Assembly (NCBI RefSeq): GCF_009696685.2
Contig: NZ_CP102355.1
Location: 2,219,501-2,283,500 of the forward strand
Source: Paracoccus sp. SMMA_5_TC
Lineage (GTDB): Bacteria > Pseudomonadota > Alphaproteobacteria > Rhodobacterales > Rhodobacteraceae
Reading direction: 5' to 3'
DNA length: 64,000 bases
A program made the position numbers and the translations under genes. This document shows, one piece after another, positions 16,977-25,931 of the stretch. Below the pieces are notes generated by a model. It was not told where the DNA came from. It saw only the letters and a list, made by a program, of their open reading frames with translations, and searched no databases. Each line of letters starts with the position of its first letter. Within the stretch, counting starts at the first letter, position 1.

Positions 16977-17987
16977 CTAGCGCATCAGCACTGGCGCTGG
17001 TCCCAGGGGCAGGGCGCCAAGGCTGATCCGTCCCCTCTCCATCAGGAAAGGCAGGCGCATTTCCCCAGCCTGCGGCGCGGGCAGTTCCTGCGCCGGGCCC
17101 GGCGGCAATGGCATGGCTGCGATATTGTCCAGCATCGTTGCGGCCAGCACCACCGCCTTGGCCGGGATGAAGCCGCTTTCGGCCGCCAGGGCAAGCCAGG
17201 GTCGGGGGTCGCTTGTATAAATGCCCAGATGACCCTGCGCGCGGCCCTGCTCGTCTGCCGAAATACTCCCGACGATACGCGCATTCAGGCGACCGACGCG
17301 CAGCTGTCCATCGCTGATGTCCAACCCCAGCAGGCGCGGGGTGCGAAGGGGATCGGCAAGGCTATCTGGGGTTGCTGCGCGATCCAGCCACAGCCGAGCG
17401 CGCAGGCTGCCATCAAGTTCTGCACCTTCCGGCAGACCGGCCGGCAACAGCGATGCCGACAAACCGGTGACCGACATGTCCAGATCATAGGCCGCGGCCG
17501 TGCCGACCGGTGCATCTTCGGGAACATTCGCCTGCACGGCCTGGGCACTGATCGCCTTGGCCAATGTCTCGCCTTCCAGCTTCAAGGGACCGGCCGCAGC
17601 AACAGCCGTTCCGATCTGCAAGCCATGCAGAGGCCGCAGGCGCAAGTTGACATGCGCATCCCCCAGATCGGCGATGACCGGCCCACCACCCAGATCCGCC
17701 CCAGCTTGCTCGGGCAGGTCCAGTCGCAGCACCGCGGGCGATGTCGCGGCCAGCCAAAGCCTGGCTTCGGGCAATGTGATCCGGCCCCGGTCGCTGCGGA
17801 TCACGATACCGGTCGCATCGACGCCAACCCGGCCCGGCTGACGCAGGGCTGCGATCTGCTGGATGGTCACTGCGGATTCCTGTGCCAGCTGGCGCGACAA
17901 CTGCCGCACCAGCAGCGTCTCGGACCCCCACCACAGAACCACCACCGCCAAACACCCCAGGATCAAGAGGCGAGTTAGACGCTTCAT
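16977..17987 (-). CDS. DUF2125 family membrane-anchored periplasmic protein
   Basis: A 336-residue protein with one N-terminal helix (about 5-22, LLILGCLAVVVLWWGSETLL), acting as an uncleaved anchor or signal, then a long beta-rich periplasmic part. The pattern fits DUF2125, a proteobacterial family of unknown function that somewhat resembles AsmA-type lipid-handling proteins. The ATG at 17987 has agagg 7 bases upstream; longer frames upstream are spurious. It is divergent from the ChaC-like gene. Confidence 0.8.
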   Translation of the reverse strand: MKRLTRLLILGCLAVVVLWWGSETLLVRQLSRQLAQESAVTIQQIAALRQPGRVGVDATGIVIRSDRGRITLPEARLWLAATSPAVLRLDLPEQAGADLGGGPVIADLGDAHVNLRLRPLHGLQIGTAVAAAGPLKLEGETLAKAISAQAVQANVPEDAPVGTAAAYDLDMSVTGLSASLLPAGLPEGAELDGSLRARLWLDRAATPDSLADPLRTPRLLGLDISDGQLRVGRLNARIVGSISADEQGRAQGHLGIYTSDPRPWLALAAESGFIPAKAVVLAATMLDNIAAMPLPPGPAQELPAPQAGEMRLPFLMERGRISLGALPLGPAPVLMR

Positions 17988-18079
17988 CGCAAAACCTCTG
18001 CTTCGCACCGCCTTGGAAGGTCGGCCCGGCTGTCCTAATCTGGATTGCGTGGCTTGTATGCACCCGTTCGGGGACAAGA

Positions 18080-18637
18080 ATGAGTGATCACTGGGTCTTT
18101 GCCTATGGTTCGCTGATGTGGAACCCGGGTTTCCCGGTGGCCGAGGCGGTCCGCGCCCATGCCCACGACTTTGCCCGCAGCTTCTGCATGCGTTCCGTCG
18201 TTCACCGCGGCACGACCGAAACTCCTGGTCTGGTTCTGGGGCTGGAACTGCAGCCCGGCGCCTGCTGTCATGGGCTTGCCTTGCGGGTCCATGCACGGGA
18301 CTGGCCGGCAACGCTGACGCTGTTGCGGCGGCGCGAGCTGCCCACCGATGCCTATGCCGAGGTGCAGCTGCCGATCTTTCTGGAGGACGGGCGTCAGGTC
18401 GAAGGGCTGACCTATGTCATTCGCCGCGACCATCGCCAGTATTGGGCCGATCTGGACACGGTTGATCAGGCCCGCATCATCGCCGAAGCCCGCGGCAAAA
18501 GCGGTGCCAACGCCGAATACCTGTTCAACACCGCGCGGCATCTCGAGGAAATGAACATAGACGAGCCGCAGATTCATGATCTGGCCCGGCGGGTTGCGCA
18601 GCTGATGAAACGCAACGGCGGGGACCATTGTTGCTGA
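18080..18637 (+). CDS. ChaC-like gamma-glutamylcyclotransferase
   Basis: Probably cleaves glutathione to 5-oxoproline and Cys-Gly. It has 185 residues with the family start VFAYGSLMWNPGF (the gamma-glutamyl-binding YGSL loop), RSFCMRSVVHRGT, LVLGLELQPGACCHG and the catalytic Glu region RRRELPTDAY. The ATG at 18080 follows gggacaag. It is divergent from the DUF2125 gene, with about 90 bases between. Confidence 0.88.
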   Translation: MSDHWVFAYGSLMWNPGFPVAEAVRAHAHDFARSFCMRSVVHRGTTETPGLVLGLELQPGACCHGLALRVHARDWPATLTLLRRRELPTDAYAEVQLPIFLEDGRQVEGLTYVIRRDHRQYWADLDTVDQARIIAEARGKSGANAEYLFNTARHLEEMNIDEPQIHDLARRVAQLMKRNGGDHCC

Positions 18638-18702
18638 TGGCATCGCTTGGCAGCAGGGGCTTCTGCCCCTAAAGTCGGGCCGAAGCAGCCAGAGGATGCC
18701 CT

Positions 18703-20202
18703 TTGTCCCGCAACGACGCTGAACTGCCCCCCGCAAACTCCGGCCCGCCCCAGGGGCGCCGGGCGCGCGCCGCCCGACTGTCGGCCCAGCGCAATGCCGC
18801 CGCGGTTCCCAGCCAGCCGCAATTCTCGCAGCCGGTGCGCCAGATCGTGATGATGCTGGTGGTGCTGGTGCTGGTGATCGCCGGTGCCTGGTGGACCTAT
18901 GGGCGCATCCTGTCCGTATTTTCATCCAACATCGCACTGAACGGCCTGATCCTGGCGGTATTCGTCATGGGGGTACTGGCCTGTTTCTGGCAGGTGGCCG
19001 AACTGGTCAAATCGGTCAGCTGGATCGAACGCTTTGCAGCGCGCCGAGGCGGCGGCGCGGGCGCAGCGGCCGCGCTGGATGCGCCCGATCAGGCGCCGCG
19101 ACTGCTGGCGCCGCTGGCGGCGCTGCTGGGGCAGGGTGGGCCGCAGGGCACAGTGCTTTCCACCGAATCGGCCCGATCGATCCTCGAGTCTGTCGCCACC
19201 CGCATCGACGAGGCGCGCGACATTACGCGCTATCTGGCGAATCTGCTGATATTCCTGGGGCTTCTGGGCACATTCTATGGTCTTGCGACAACGGTGCCGG
19301 CGGTGGTCGATACCATCCGGGCACTGGCGCCTTCCGATGGCGAAACCGGAATCGAGGTTTTCAACAAGCTGATGACCGGGCTGGAATCGCAACTGGGCGG
19401 CATGGCCACGGCGTTTTCCAGTTCCCTGTTGGGTCTTGCGGGCTCGCTTGTGGTGGGACTGCTGGAGCTGTTCGCAACCCATGGGCAGAATCGCTTTTAC
19501 CGCGAACTCGAAGAATGGATGTCGGGATTTACCCGCATCGGGCTGGCCGGAGCCGAGGGGCAGGGGCTGGCCGAAGCAGCGCTGATGGGCTTTGTCGATC
19601 GTATGGATCGCCGCTTGTCCGCACTGCAGGATTTCTACGCCGAACGAGACCAGATCCGGGACGAGGAATCCTCGGCTGCCGATCAGCGGTCGCTGGCACT
19701 GGCCCGCGGGGTCGAAGAGCTGACCGCGCTGATGGGACGCGAACGGGATGCCCTGGTCAGCGCGTTGGAGGAACAGCGCAGCATCAGCGCCCAGGCGCTG
19801 GCGCGGCTGGAAACCGCGATGGAAATGCGCGATCGCTCGGCCGCGCCGGATCACGGGCCGCAGATACTGGCCGTTCTGGAGCGGCTGGCCGAGATACAGA
19901 CGCGCATGCTCGAGCATGCTGAAACAGCACGCGGCACGGTGCCCGATCAGACCAATTTGGCACCGGCCCTGGCGCGGCTGGCCGACGCACAGGATCGACT
20001 GATCGATCTGACCCAGTCGCGGGGCCCGACAGCCACCGACGATCCCGAAGCGCGGATGCGGTTGCGGTCGATCGATGTGCAACTGGGGCGTCTGGTCGAA
20101 GAGGCAGCTGCCGGTCGCGACGGACTTATTGCCGAATTGCGCGCTGACATGGCGGCATTGACCCGGGCGATACGGCGGCTGGAGCATGGCGATGGGACTT
20201 AG
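18703..20202 (+). CDS. MotA/TolQ/ExbB-type proton channel protein with long helical tail
   Basis: A 499-residue inner-membrane stator protein. A basic N-terminus (1-40) precedes helices at about 44-66 and 72-92. The TolQ/ExbB pore helices follow at about 175-205 (YLANLLIFLGLLGTFYGLATTVPAVV) and 230-255 (GGMATAFSSSLLGLAGSLVVG), and then a cytoplasmic coiled-coil-rich tail of 220 residues. TTG start with agagg 9 bases upstream. The next gene encodes its OmpA/MotB-like partner, overlapping by 11 bases. The pair is common in Rhodobacterales, and the long tail resembles ZorA, but no Zorya genes adjoin. Confidence 0.82.
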   Translation: MSRNDAELPPANSGPPQGRRARAARLSAQRNAAAVPSQPQFSQPVRQIVMMLVVLVLVIAGAWWTYGRILSVFSSNIALNGLILAVFVMGVLACFWQVAELVKSVSWIERFAARRGGGAGAAAALDAPDQAPRLLAPLAALLGQGGPQGTVLSTESARSILESVATRIDEARDITRYLANLLIFLGLLGTFYGLATTVPAVVDTIRALAPSDGETGIEVFNKLMTGLESQLGGMATAFSSSLLGLAGSLVVGLLELFATHGQNRFYRELEEWMSGFTRIGLAGAEGQGLAEAALMGFVDRMDRRLSALQDFYAERDQIRDEESSAADQRSLALARGVEELTALMGRERDALVSALEEQRSISAQALARLETAMEMRDRSAAPDHGPQILAVLERLAEIQTRMLEHAETARGTVPDQTNLAPALARLADAQDRLIDLTQSRGPTATDDPEARMRLRSIDVQLGRLVEEAAAGRDGLIAELRADMAALTRAIRRLEHGDGT

Positions 20203-21520
20203 CCGCGGCAACGGCAACCGCTTCTCTGCCGCCATCTGGCCGGGCTTCGTCGATGCGATGACCGCGCTGTTGATGGTGATGATGTTCGTGCTGACCATCT
20301 TTTTGCTGGTTCAGTCGGTTCTGCGCGATCAGATCACCACCCAGGACAGCGAACTGGACCAACTTGGCGCGCAAGTGGCGCAGCTTTCCGATGCCTTGGC
20401 CTTGTCGCAGGATCGCGCCCGGCAACTTGACCGCGATCTGGCGGCGACTGGTGAAAAACTGGATGCCGCAGCAGAACAGGCACGACTGGAAGCCGCGCGC
20501 CGAGCCGCGCTGGAGGCACTGACGGCCGATCTTCGCCGCCGCAACAGCGATACCCAGGCCCGGCTGGATGAGGCCCAGACCGCCCGGCAGGCATTGGACG
20601 CCAGGCTGAACGCCACCGAAAGCGAGCTGGCGGCCATGACCATGGAGCTTGAAAGCGCACGCAAGCAGGCGCAGGAAACGCTGACACTGCTGGCCGCGGC
20701 CGATGCGGCACGCAAGGAAGTCGAGGCAAAGGCCCAGGAAAACCTCGGCGAAGCTCAGCGACAGGCAGCGCTGCTGGCGGTGGCCCAGCAAAAGCTGACC
20801 GAACAGCAGGAACTCTCGGCCGAGGACCAGCGCCGCGTGGCCTTGCTCAATCAGCAGGTGGCGCAGTTGAACAGCCAGTTGGGTTCGCTGCGCGAGGTGC
20901 TGGCAAGCGCCGAAGAACGGGGCGAGGCGGCGGATGTCCGGATCAAGGATCTTGGGCAACAGCTGAATCTGGCACTGCTGCGCGCCAGCGAAGAAGAACG
21001 CAAGCGCCGCGCCCTGGAAGAGGCGGCCCGTCAGAAGGCCGAAGCCGAGGCCCGGGATCTGGCGCGCTACCGTTCCGAATTCTTTGGCCGGCTGTCCCAG
21101 ATCCTGGCTGGCCGGGAAGGCGTGCGCGTCGTCGGCGACCGGTTTGCCTTTTCCTCGGAAGTGCTGTTTGCACCGGGCGAGGCCAATCTTTCCACCGAGG
21201 GCCGCGCGCAGATTGCCCGCGTGGCCGACAGCTTGCGCCAGATCGTGCCGGAAATACCGCCGGAAATCGACTGGATCATCCGTGTGGATGGCCACACCGA
21301 CGACCAGCCGCTATCCGGGCAGGGGCGCTATCGCGACAACCGCGAACTCAGCCAGGCACGCGCCTTGGCCGTGGTTCGTTACATGGTGGATGAGCTCGGC
21401 TTTCCCGCAGAACGCCTGCTGCCGACGGGCTTTGCCGACACCCGCCCCGTGGTTCCCGGAACCAGCCCCGAGGCAAGGGCCCAGAACCGACGCATCGAAT
21501 TGAAGCTGACCGAACGCTAG
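20192..21520 (+). CDS. OmpA/MotB-type peptidoglycan-binding protein
   Basis: Partner of the preceding channel protein. It has 442 residues with one N-terminal transmembrane helix (about 18-43, AMTALLMVMMFVLTIFLLVQS), a coiled-coil of about 230 residues rich in Ala, Gln and Glu, and a C-terminal OmpA domain (about 310-440). That domain has FSSEVLFAPGEANLS, VDGHTDDQPL and the Arg-containing end RAQNRRIELKL, which binds diaminopimelate in peptidoglycan. Start chosen at 20192, 7 bases after ggag; an ATG 6 bases earlier is too close. The architecture is a proton-driven stator tethered to the wall. Confidence 0.85.
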   Translation: MGLSRGNGNRFSAAIWPGFVDAMTALLMVMMFVLTIFLLVQSVLRDQITTQDSELDQLGAQVAQLSDALALSQDRARQLDRDLAATGEKLDAAAEQARLEAARRAALEALTADLRRRNSDTQARLDEAQTARQALDARLNATESELAAMTMELESARKQAQETLTLLAAADAARKEVEAKAQENLGEAQRQAALLAVAQQKLTEQQELSAEDQRRVALLNQQVAQLNSQLGSLREVLASAEERGEAADVRIKDLGQQLNLALLRASEEERKRRALEEAARQKAEAEARDLARYRSEFFGRLSQILAGREGVRVVGDRFAFSSEVLFAPGEANLSTEGRAQIARVADSLRQIVPEIPPEIDWIIRVDGHTDDQPLSGQGRYRDNRELSQARALAVVRYMVDELGFPAERLLPTGFADTRPVVPGTSPEARAQNRRIELKLTER

Positions 21521-21535
21521 GCCCGGTCAGCGAAG

Positions 21536-22087
21536 TCACGCATCGCTTGCCGCCGTTTCACGCGGCGGACGGCCGATGATCTCGCGCAGGGCGTCAAGCT
21601 CGATGAAATTGTCTGCCTGACGCCGCAGTTCGTCCGCGATCATGGGCGGCTGGCTGCGCATCGTGGAAACCACCGAAACCCGCACCCCCTGGCGCTGCAA
21701 GGCCTCGACCAGCGGCCGAAAATCGCCGTCGCCGGAAAAAAGCACCGCGTGATCAAGCCGCGGCGCAAGTTCCATCGCATTGATGACCAGTTCGACGTCC
21801 ATGTTGCCCTTGACCTTGCGCCGACCCAGGGCATCGGTGTATTCACGGGCAGGTTTGGTTACCATCGAGTAGCCGTTGTAGTGCAGCCAGTCGACCAACG
21901 GACGGATCGGTGAGTAATCCTCGTTCTCGAGCAGCGCGGTATAGTAATAGGCGCGGATCAGTTTGCCACGACGCTCGAATTCCTGACGCAACAGCTTGTA
22001 ATCAATATCGAAACCCAGAGCCTTTGCCGCCGCGTATAAATTCGACCCGTCGATGAACAGCGCGAGTCGGTCGTCCTTGTAAAACAC
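21536..22087 (-). CDS. NYN-domain (LabA-like) putative ribonuclease
   Basis: A PIN-like NYN-domain protein of 183 residues. Acidic motifs expected for metal-dependent RNA cleavage are present: ALFIDGSNLYAAAKALG, VKGNMDVELVINAM and FSGDGDFRPLVEAL. The substrate is unknown. It starts with GTG at 22087 after a ggggg run; the in-frame extension upstream crosses the divergent folK start. Only 11 bases separate the two start codons, so promoters and leaders must overlap. Confidence 0.86.
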   Translation of the reverse strand: MFYKDDRLALFIDGSNLYAAAKALGFDIDYKLLRQEFERRGKLIRAYYYTALLENEDYSPIRPLVDWLHYNGYSMVTKPAREYTDALGRRKVKGNMDVELVINAMELAPRLDHAVLFSGDGDFRPLVEALQRQGVRVSVVSTMRSQPPMIADELRRQADNFIELDALREIIGRPPRETAASDA

Positions 22088-22098
22088 GTTTCCCCCAG

Positions 22099-22695
22099 AT
22101 GAATGGCAGCCAAAGCCGGAACGCACCTTTCTTAGCCCTAGTCGCTCTGGGGGCAAACCTGCCTAGTTCGGCAGGTGCGCCGCAAGCCAGTTTGCGCTTT
22201 GCGTTGAACAGGATAGCGCAGGTGCCGGGGGTCGCCTTGACCGCCGTCAGCCGTTTCTGGATCACGCCTGCCCATCCGCGCGGCTCTGGGCCCGACTATG
22301 TGAACGCCGCGGCGGCGCTGCGCACCAGCCTGCCGGCCGACAGCCTGCTGACACATCTGCACGCGATCGAGTCGGAGCTGGGCCGCGAACGCAGCGGTGC
22401 CCGCTGGCAGGCGCGGGGTCTGGATCTGGACCTGCTGGCGGTCGAGGACATGGTCTGCCCCGATACTGCCCAGCACGACCGCTGGCGCCTGCTGCCACCC
22501 GATCAACAGCCGCTACATGCCCCGCAGGAACTGATCCTGCCGCATCCGCGCTTGCAGGACCGCGGCTTTGTTCTAGCCCCTCTGGCCGAGATTGCCCCGA
22601 ACTGGTGCCATCCGCGCCTGGGCCTTGGCGTGGCGCAGATGCTGGCCGCCTTGCCAGCCGAGGCAATGATGGATATAAGACCGGCGACAACTTGA
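22099..22695 (+). CDS. folK: 2-amino-4-hydroxy-6-hydroxymethyldihydropteridine diphosphokinase
   Basis: Transfers pyrophosphate from ATP to the pterin in folate synthesis. The 198-residue protein shows VALGANLPSSAG, the loop VSRFWITPAHP, YVNAAAALRTS, and the ATP/Mg segment ARWQARGLDLDLLAVED followed by LILPHPRLQDRGFVLAPL. It is divergent from the NYN gene and precedes rpoZ, whose -35 box overlaps the folK stop codon. Confidence 0.93.
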   Translation: MNGSQSRNAPFLALVALGANLPSSAGAPQASLRFALNRIAQVPGVALTAVSRFWITPAHPRGSGPDYVNAAAALRTSLPADSLLTHLHAIESELGRERSGARWQARGLDLDLLAVEDMVCPDTAQHDRWRLLPPDQQPLHAPQELILPHPRLQDRGFVLAPLAEIAPNWCHPRLGLGVAQMLAALPAEAMMDIRPATT

Positions 22696-22721
22696 CATTT
22701 TCGGTGGACGAAGCACATATT
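22692..22721 (+). promoter_or_regulatory. sigma-70-type promoter of rpoZ
   Basis: A consensus -35 TTGACA (22692-22697) and a -10-like CATATT (22716-22721) are separated by 18 bases. The -35 overlaps the folK stop codon. The rpoZ ATG is 43 bases past the -10, leaving a leader of about 35 bases. The -10 matches TATAAT at four of six positions. Confidence 0.55.
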
Positions 22722-22764
22722 CCGGTTTCGCCCTTGAACTCCGATTCCAGATGATAGGTGACCT

Positions 22765-23121
22765 ATGGCCCGCGTGACAGTCGAAGATTGCGTCGACAAG
22801 GTTCCGAACCGGTTCGACTTGGTGATGCTGGCCGCGCATCGTGCCCGCGAAATTGCCGCCGGCAGCCCGCTGACCGTGGATCGGGACAATGACAAGAACC
22901 CGGTCGTTGCGCTGCGTGAAATCGCCGATGAAACCCAACCCGTCGACGAGCTGCGCGAGCGCATGATCGAGGCGAGCCAGACCCAGATCGAGGTCGACGA
23001 ACCCGAAGAGGACGCCATGGCGCTGCTGCTGGGCGCGGAAATTGACCGTCCCAAGCCGGCCGACGAGGAATCCGAAGAGCGCATGTTGCGCATGATGCTG
23101 GAAGCACAAGGGCGTAACTGA
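22765..23121 (+). CDS. rpoZ: RNA polymerase omega subunit
   Basis: The small RNA polymerase subunit that stabilises beta-prime. It has 118 residues, starting [21 protein letters not shown] and continuing [11 protein letters not shown] with [14 protein letters not shown], the RpoZ core. The acidic C-terminus (residues 70-118) is an extension typical of alphaproteobacteria. The position before rsh is classical: omega mediates ppGpp binding and rsh makes ppGpp. Confidence 0.96.
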   Translation: MARVTVEDCVDKVPNRFDLVMLAAHRAREIAAGSPLTVDRDNDKNPVVALREIADETQPVDELRERMIEASQTQIEVDEPEEDAMALLLGAEIDRPKPADEESEERMLRMMLEAQGRN

Positions 23122-23143
23122 ACCAGGGGTCTTCGGCTGAATC

Positions 23144-25261
23144 ATGATCGATGTCGAAGACCTGATCGCGCTTGTCAGAAACTACAATCCGCGCACGAAT
23201 GCCGATCTGCTGCGCGATGCCTATGAATACGGCCGGCGGATGCACGAAGGGCAGTTCCGCCATTCTGGCGAGCCTTACTTCACGCATCCCGTGGCGGTGG
23301 CGGCGATCCTGACCGAAATGCGGCTGGATGACGCAACCATCGTCACCGCCCTGCTGCATGACACGATCGAGGATACCCGTTCGACCTGGAACGAGGTTTC
23401 CCAGTTGTTCGGGCGTGAGATCGCCGATCTGGTCGATGGCGTCACCAAGCTGACCAATCTGCAACTTTCTGGCGCCCACAGCAAGCAGGCTGAGAATTTT
23501 CGCAAGCTTTTCATGGCCATGTCACGCGATCTTCGTGTGATCCTGGTCAAGCTTGCCGACCGGCTGCACAATATGCGCACGATCAAGTCGATGCGCCCGG
23601 AAAAGCAGCTGCAAAAGGCGCGCGAAACCATGGACATCTATGCGCCATTGGCCGGGCGCATGGGCATGCAGTGGATGCGCGAGGAACTGGAAGACCTTGC
23701 TTTCAAGGTCATCAACCCCGAAGCACGAAACTCGATCATCCGGCGCTTTGTCAGCCTGCAACGCGAATCCGGCGATGTGATCCCAAAGATCACCGCCGAT
23801 ATCCGCATGGAACTTGAACGCGAGGGCATCGAGGCCGATGTCTATGGCCGCGCCAAGCGTCCCTTCAGCATCTGGCGCAAGATGCAGGAAAAGCAGCTGT
23901 CCTTTTCCCGGCTGTCCGACATCTACGGCTTTCGCATCATCACCCGGACCGAGCCGGATTGCTATCGAACGCTGGGGGTCATCCATCATCGCTGGCGCGC
24001 CGTCCCTGGCCGGTTCAAGGATTACATCAGCCAGCCCAAGGCCAACGGCTATCGCTCGATCCACACCACAGTTTCCGGACGCGACGGCAAACGGGTCGAG
24101 GTGCAGATCCGCACCCGCCAGATGCACGAGGTCGCCGAGGCCGGCGTGGCCGCGCATTGGGCCTATCGCGATGGCGTGCGCACCGAAAACCCCTTTGCGG
24201 TCGATCCCGGCGAGTGGGTCTCCAGCCTGACCGAGCGTTTCGGCGAAGAGGATCACGACGAGTTCCTGGAACACGTGAAGCTGGAAATGTATTCCGATCA
24301 GGTGTTCTGCTTTTCACCCAAGGGCGAGGTGATCCCGCTGCCCAAGGGCGCGACGCCGCTGGATTTTGCCTATGCGATTCATACACGTCTGGGCAACAGT
24401 TGTGTCGGCGCCAAGGTCGACGGCATCCGCGTGCCGCTGTGGACACGGCTCAAGAACGGGCAGTCGGTCGAAATCATTGCCGCCTCGGGGCAGCGGCCGC
24501 AGGCAACCTGGCTCGACATTGTCGTGACCGGCCGTGCCAAGGCCGCGATCCGTCGCAGCCTGCGGCAAGAGGATAGATCACGCTTCATCCGGCTGGGCTC
24601 GGAGCTGGTGCGCGTCGCCTTCGAGCATGTAGGCCGTCGTGTGAGCGACAAGGCGCTGCGCACCGCGGCGCGAACAATGGCGCTGCCCGATACCGACGAG
24701 CTGCTGGCCCGCATCGGCAGTGCCGAAATTTCGGCTCACGATGTGCTGAGCACGCTTTACCCGGAACTTGCGGCCAAACGCAGCGAAATCGACAGCCGTG
24801 CCGCTGTTGCCGGGCTGGAGGCAGATCAGGAATTCACGCGCGCGCCCTGCTGCAATCCTTTGCCGGGGGAACGCATCGTCGGGATCACCTATCGCGGCAA
24901 GGGTGTGGTGATTCATGCCATCGACTGCCCGATCCTGGCCGAGTTCGAGGACAGTCCGCAACGCTGGGTCGATCTGCACTGGCGCGAAGGCCAGCACCCG
25001 CCTGCCTATTCCACCATGCTGTCGCTGACCATCCGTCATGATGCCGGCGTTCTCGGACGGATATGCACCTTGATCGGGGCGCAGGGCGCAAATATTTCCG
25101 ATCTCGAGTTCGTGGATCGCAAGCCCGATTTCTACCGCCTGCGGGTCGAGGTAGAGTTGCGCGACCGCGAACACCTTCATGCGCTGCTGACTGCGCTTGA
25201 GGCCGAAAGCGACGTTGCACAAGTCGCGCGCATTCGCGATCCTTCAGCGCATGTAAGCTGA
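23144..25261 (+). CDS. rsh: bifunctional (p)ppGpp synthetase/hydrolase
   Basis: Controls the stringent response. It has 705 residues: an HD hydrolase domain with TALLHDTIEDT (His72-Asp73), a synthetase domain with the region FKDYISQPKANGYRSIHTT, a TGS domain (VFCFSPKGEVIPLPKGATPLDFAY, about 385-445), a helical/zinc-finger region with RAPCCNPLPGERIVG, and a C-terminal ACT domain (about 625-700). Both active sites look intact, so it should make and degrade ppGpp as in most alphaproteobacteria. It starts 22 bases after rpoZ. The name spoT or relA is also used. Confidence 0.95.
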   Translation: MIDVEDLIALVRNYNPRTNADLLRDAYEYGRRMHEGQFRHSGEPYFTHPVAVAAILTEMRLDDATIVTALLHDTIEDTRSTWNEVSQLFGREIADLVDGVTKLTNLQLSGAHSKQAENFRKLFMAMSRDLRVILVKLADRLHNMRTIKSMRPEKQLQKARETMDIYAPLAGRMGMQWMREELEDLAFKVINPEARNSIIRRFVSLQRESGDVIPKITADIRMELEREGIEADVYGRAKRPFSIWRKMQEKQLSFSRLSDIYGFRIITRTEPDCYRTLGVIHHRWRAVPGRFKDYISQPKANGYRSIHTTVSGRDGKRVEVQIRTRQMHEVAEAGVAAHWAYRDGVRTENPFAVDPGEWVSSLTERFGEEDHDEFLEHVKLEMYSDQVFCFSPKGEVIPLPKGATPLDFAYAIHTRLGNSCVGAKVDGIRVPLWTRLKNGQSVEIIAASGQRPQATWLDIVVTGRAKAAIRRSLRQEDRSRFIRLGSELVRVAFEHVGRRVSDKALRTAARTMALPDTDELLARIGSAEISAHDVLSTLYPELAAKRSEIDSRAAVAGLEADQEFTRAPCCNPLPGERIVGITYRGKGVVIHAIDCPILAEFEDSPQRWVDLHWREGQHPPAYSTMLSLTIRHDAGVLGRICTLIGAQGANISDLEFVDRKPDFYRLRVEVELRDREHLHALLTALEAESDVAQVARIRDPSAHVS

Positions 25262-25271
25262 GATCGGCCCG

Positions 25272-25931
25272 ATGTTCAAACGCCGCAAGCCACTGAGCTA
25301 TGCTCGGATGTGGACCGAACTGTTCTATCCGCGCTCGGGGTGGAAGCGCGCATCCAAATATGTGCTGCATCGGCTGCGCCGGCTGCCGGATCAGCCGCAT
25401 CGCATCGCCCGCGGTTGGGCCTGCGGAATCTTCATTTCCTTTACGCCATTCTTCGGCTTTCATTTCATGGGCGCGGCGCTGCTGGCGTGGATCGTCCGCG
25501 GCAATATCCTGGCGGCGCTGCTGGGCACCTTTGTCGGCAATCCGCTGACGCTGCCCTTCATCGCGTTGATCTCGGTCGGCCTGGGGCGGCGGATGCTGGG
25601 GGTCGAGGGCAAGTTTACCCCGAATCTGATATTCGAGGAATTTACCCGCGCCGGCAGCGAGTTCTGGAACAATCTTCTGGCCCCGCTGAGCCCCGAGCGC
25701 AGTGCCCATTGGGATCAGCTGGCACAGTTCAACGAACAGATATTTACCCCCTATCTGGTTGGTGGTCTGGTCCCAGGGCTGATTGTGTCCGTCGCGGCCC
25801 ATTACCTGACGGTCCCGATCATCCGCGCCTATCACCGCCATCGTGAAAAGCAGATGGCTGATCGCATCGCCCGCGCCAAGGCGCGGCGCGAACAGCAATC
25901 CAGCCCGCCATCCGATCGGGATGGTGCCTAG
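25272..25931 (+). CDS. DUF2062 membrane protein
   Basis: A 219-residue inner-membrane protein with three or four hydrophobic segments and the DUF2062 pattern RIARGWACGIFISFTPFFGFHFMGA, then GNILAALLGTFVGNPLTLPFI. Function unknown. It starts 10 bases after rsh, so it is probably in the same operon. It ends with a basic tail and overlaps the convergent oxidoreductase gene by 4 bases. Confidence 0.88.
   Translation: MFKRRKPLSYARMWTELFYPRSGWKRASKYVLHRLRRLPDQPHRIARGWACGIFISFTPFFGFHFMGAALLAWIVRGNILAALLGTFVGNPLTLPFIALISVGLGRRMLGVEGKFTPNLIFEEFTRAGSEFWNNLLAPLSPERSAHWDQLAQFNEQIFTPYLVGGLVPGLIVSVAAHYLTVPIIRAYHRHREKQMADRIARAKARREQQSSPPSDRDGA

Noticed and set aside
16632..17978. A 448-codon + strand frame across tyrC and the DUF2125 gene.
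   Set aside because: Out of frame with tyrC and antisense to the DUF2125 gene; rich in Gln, Arg and Cys with no domain.
18656..18671. Terminator hairpin aggggc-ttct-gcccct after the ChaC-like gene.
   Set aside because: The stem is short (6 bp), there is no T-run, and it may equally be part of the leader of the ExbB-like gene.
18703..21520. Zorya anti-phage system.
   Set aside because: Only ZorA/B-like stator genes are present; no ZorC, ZorD or ZorE neighbours, and the surroundings are core genes.
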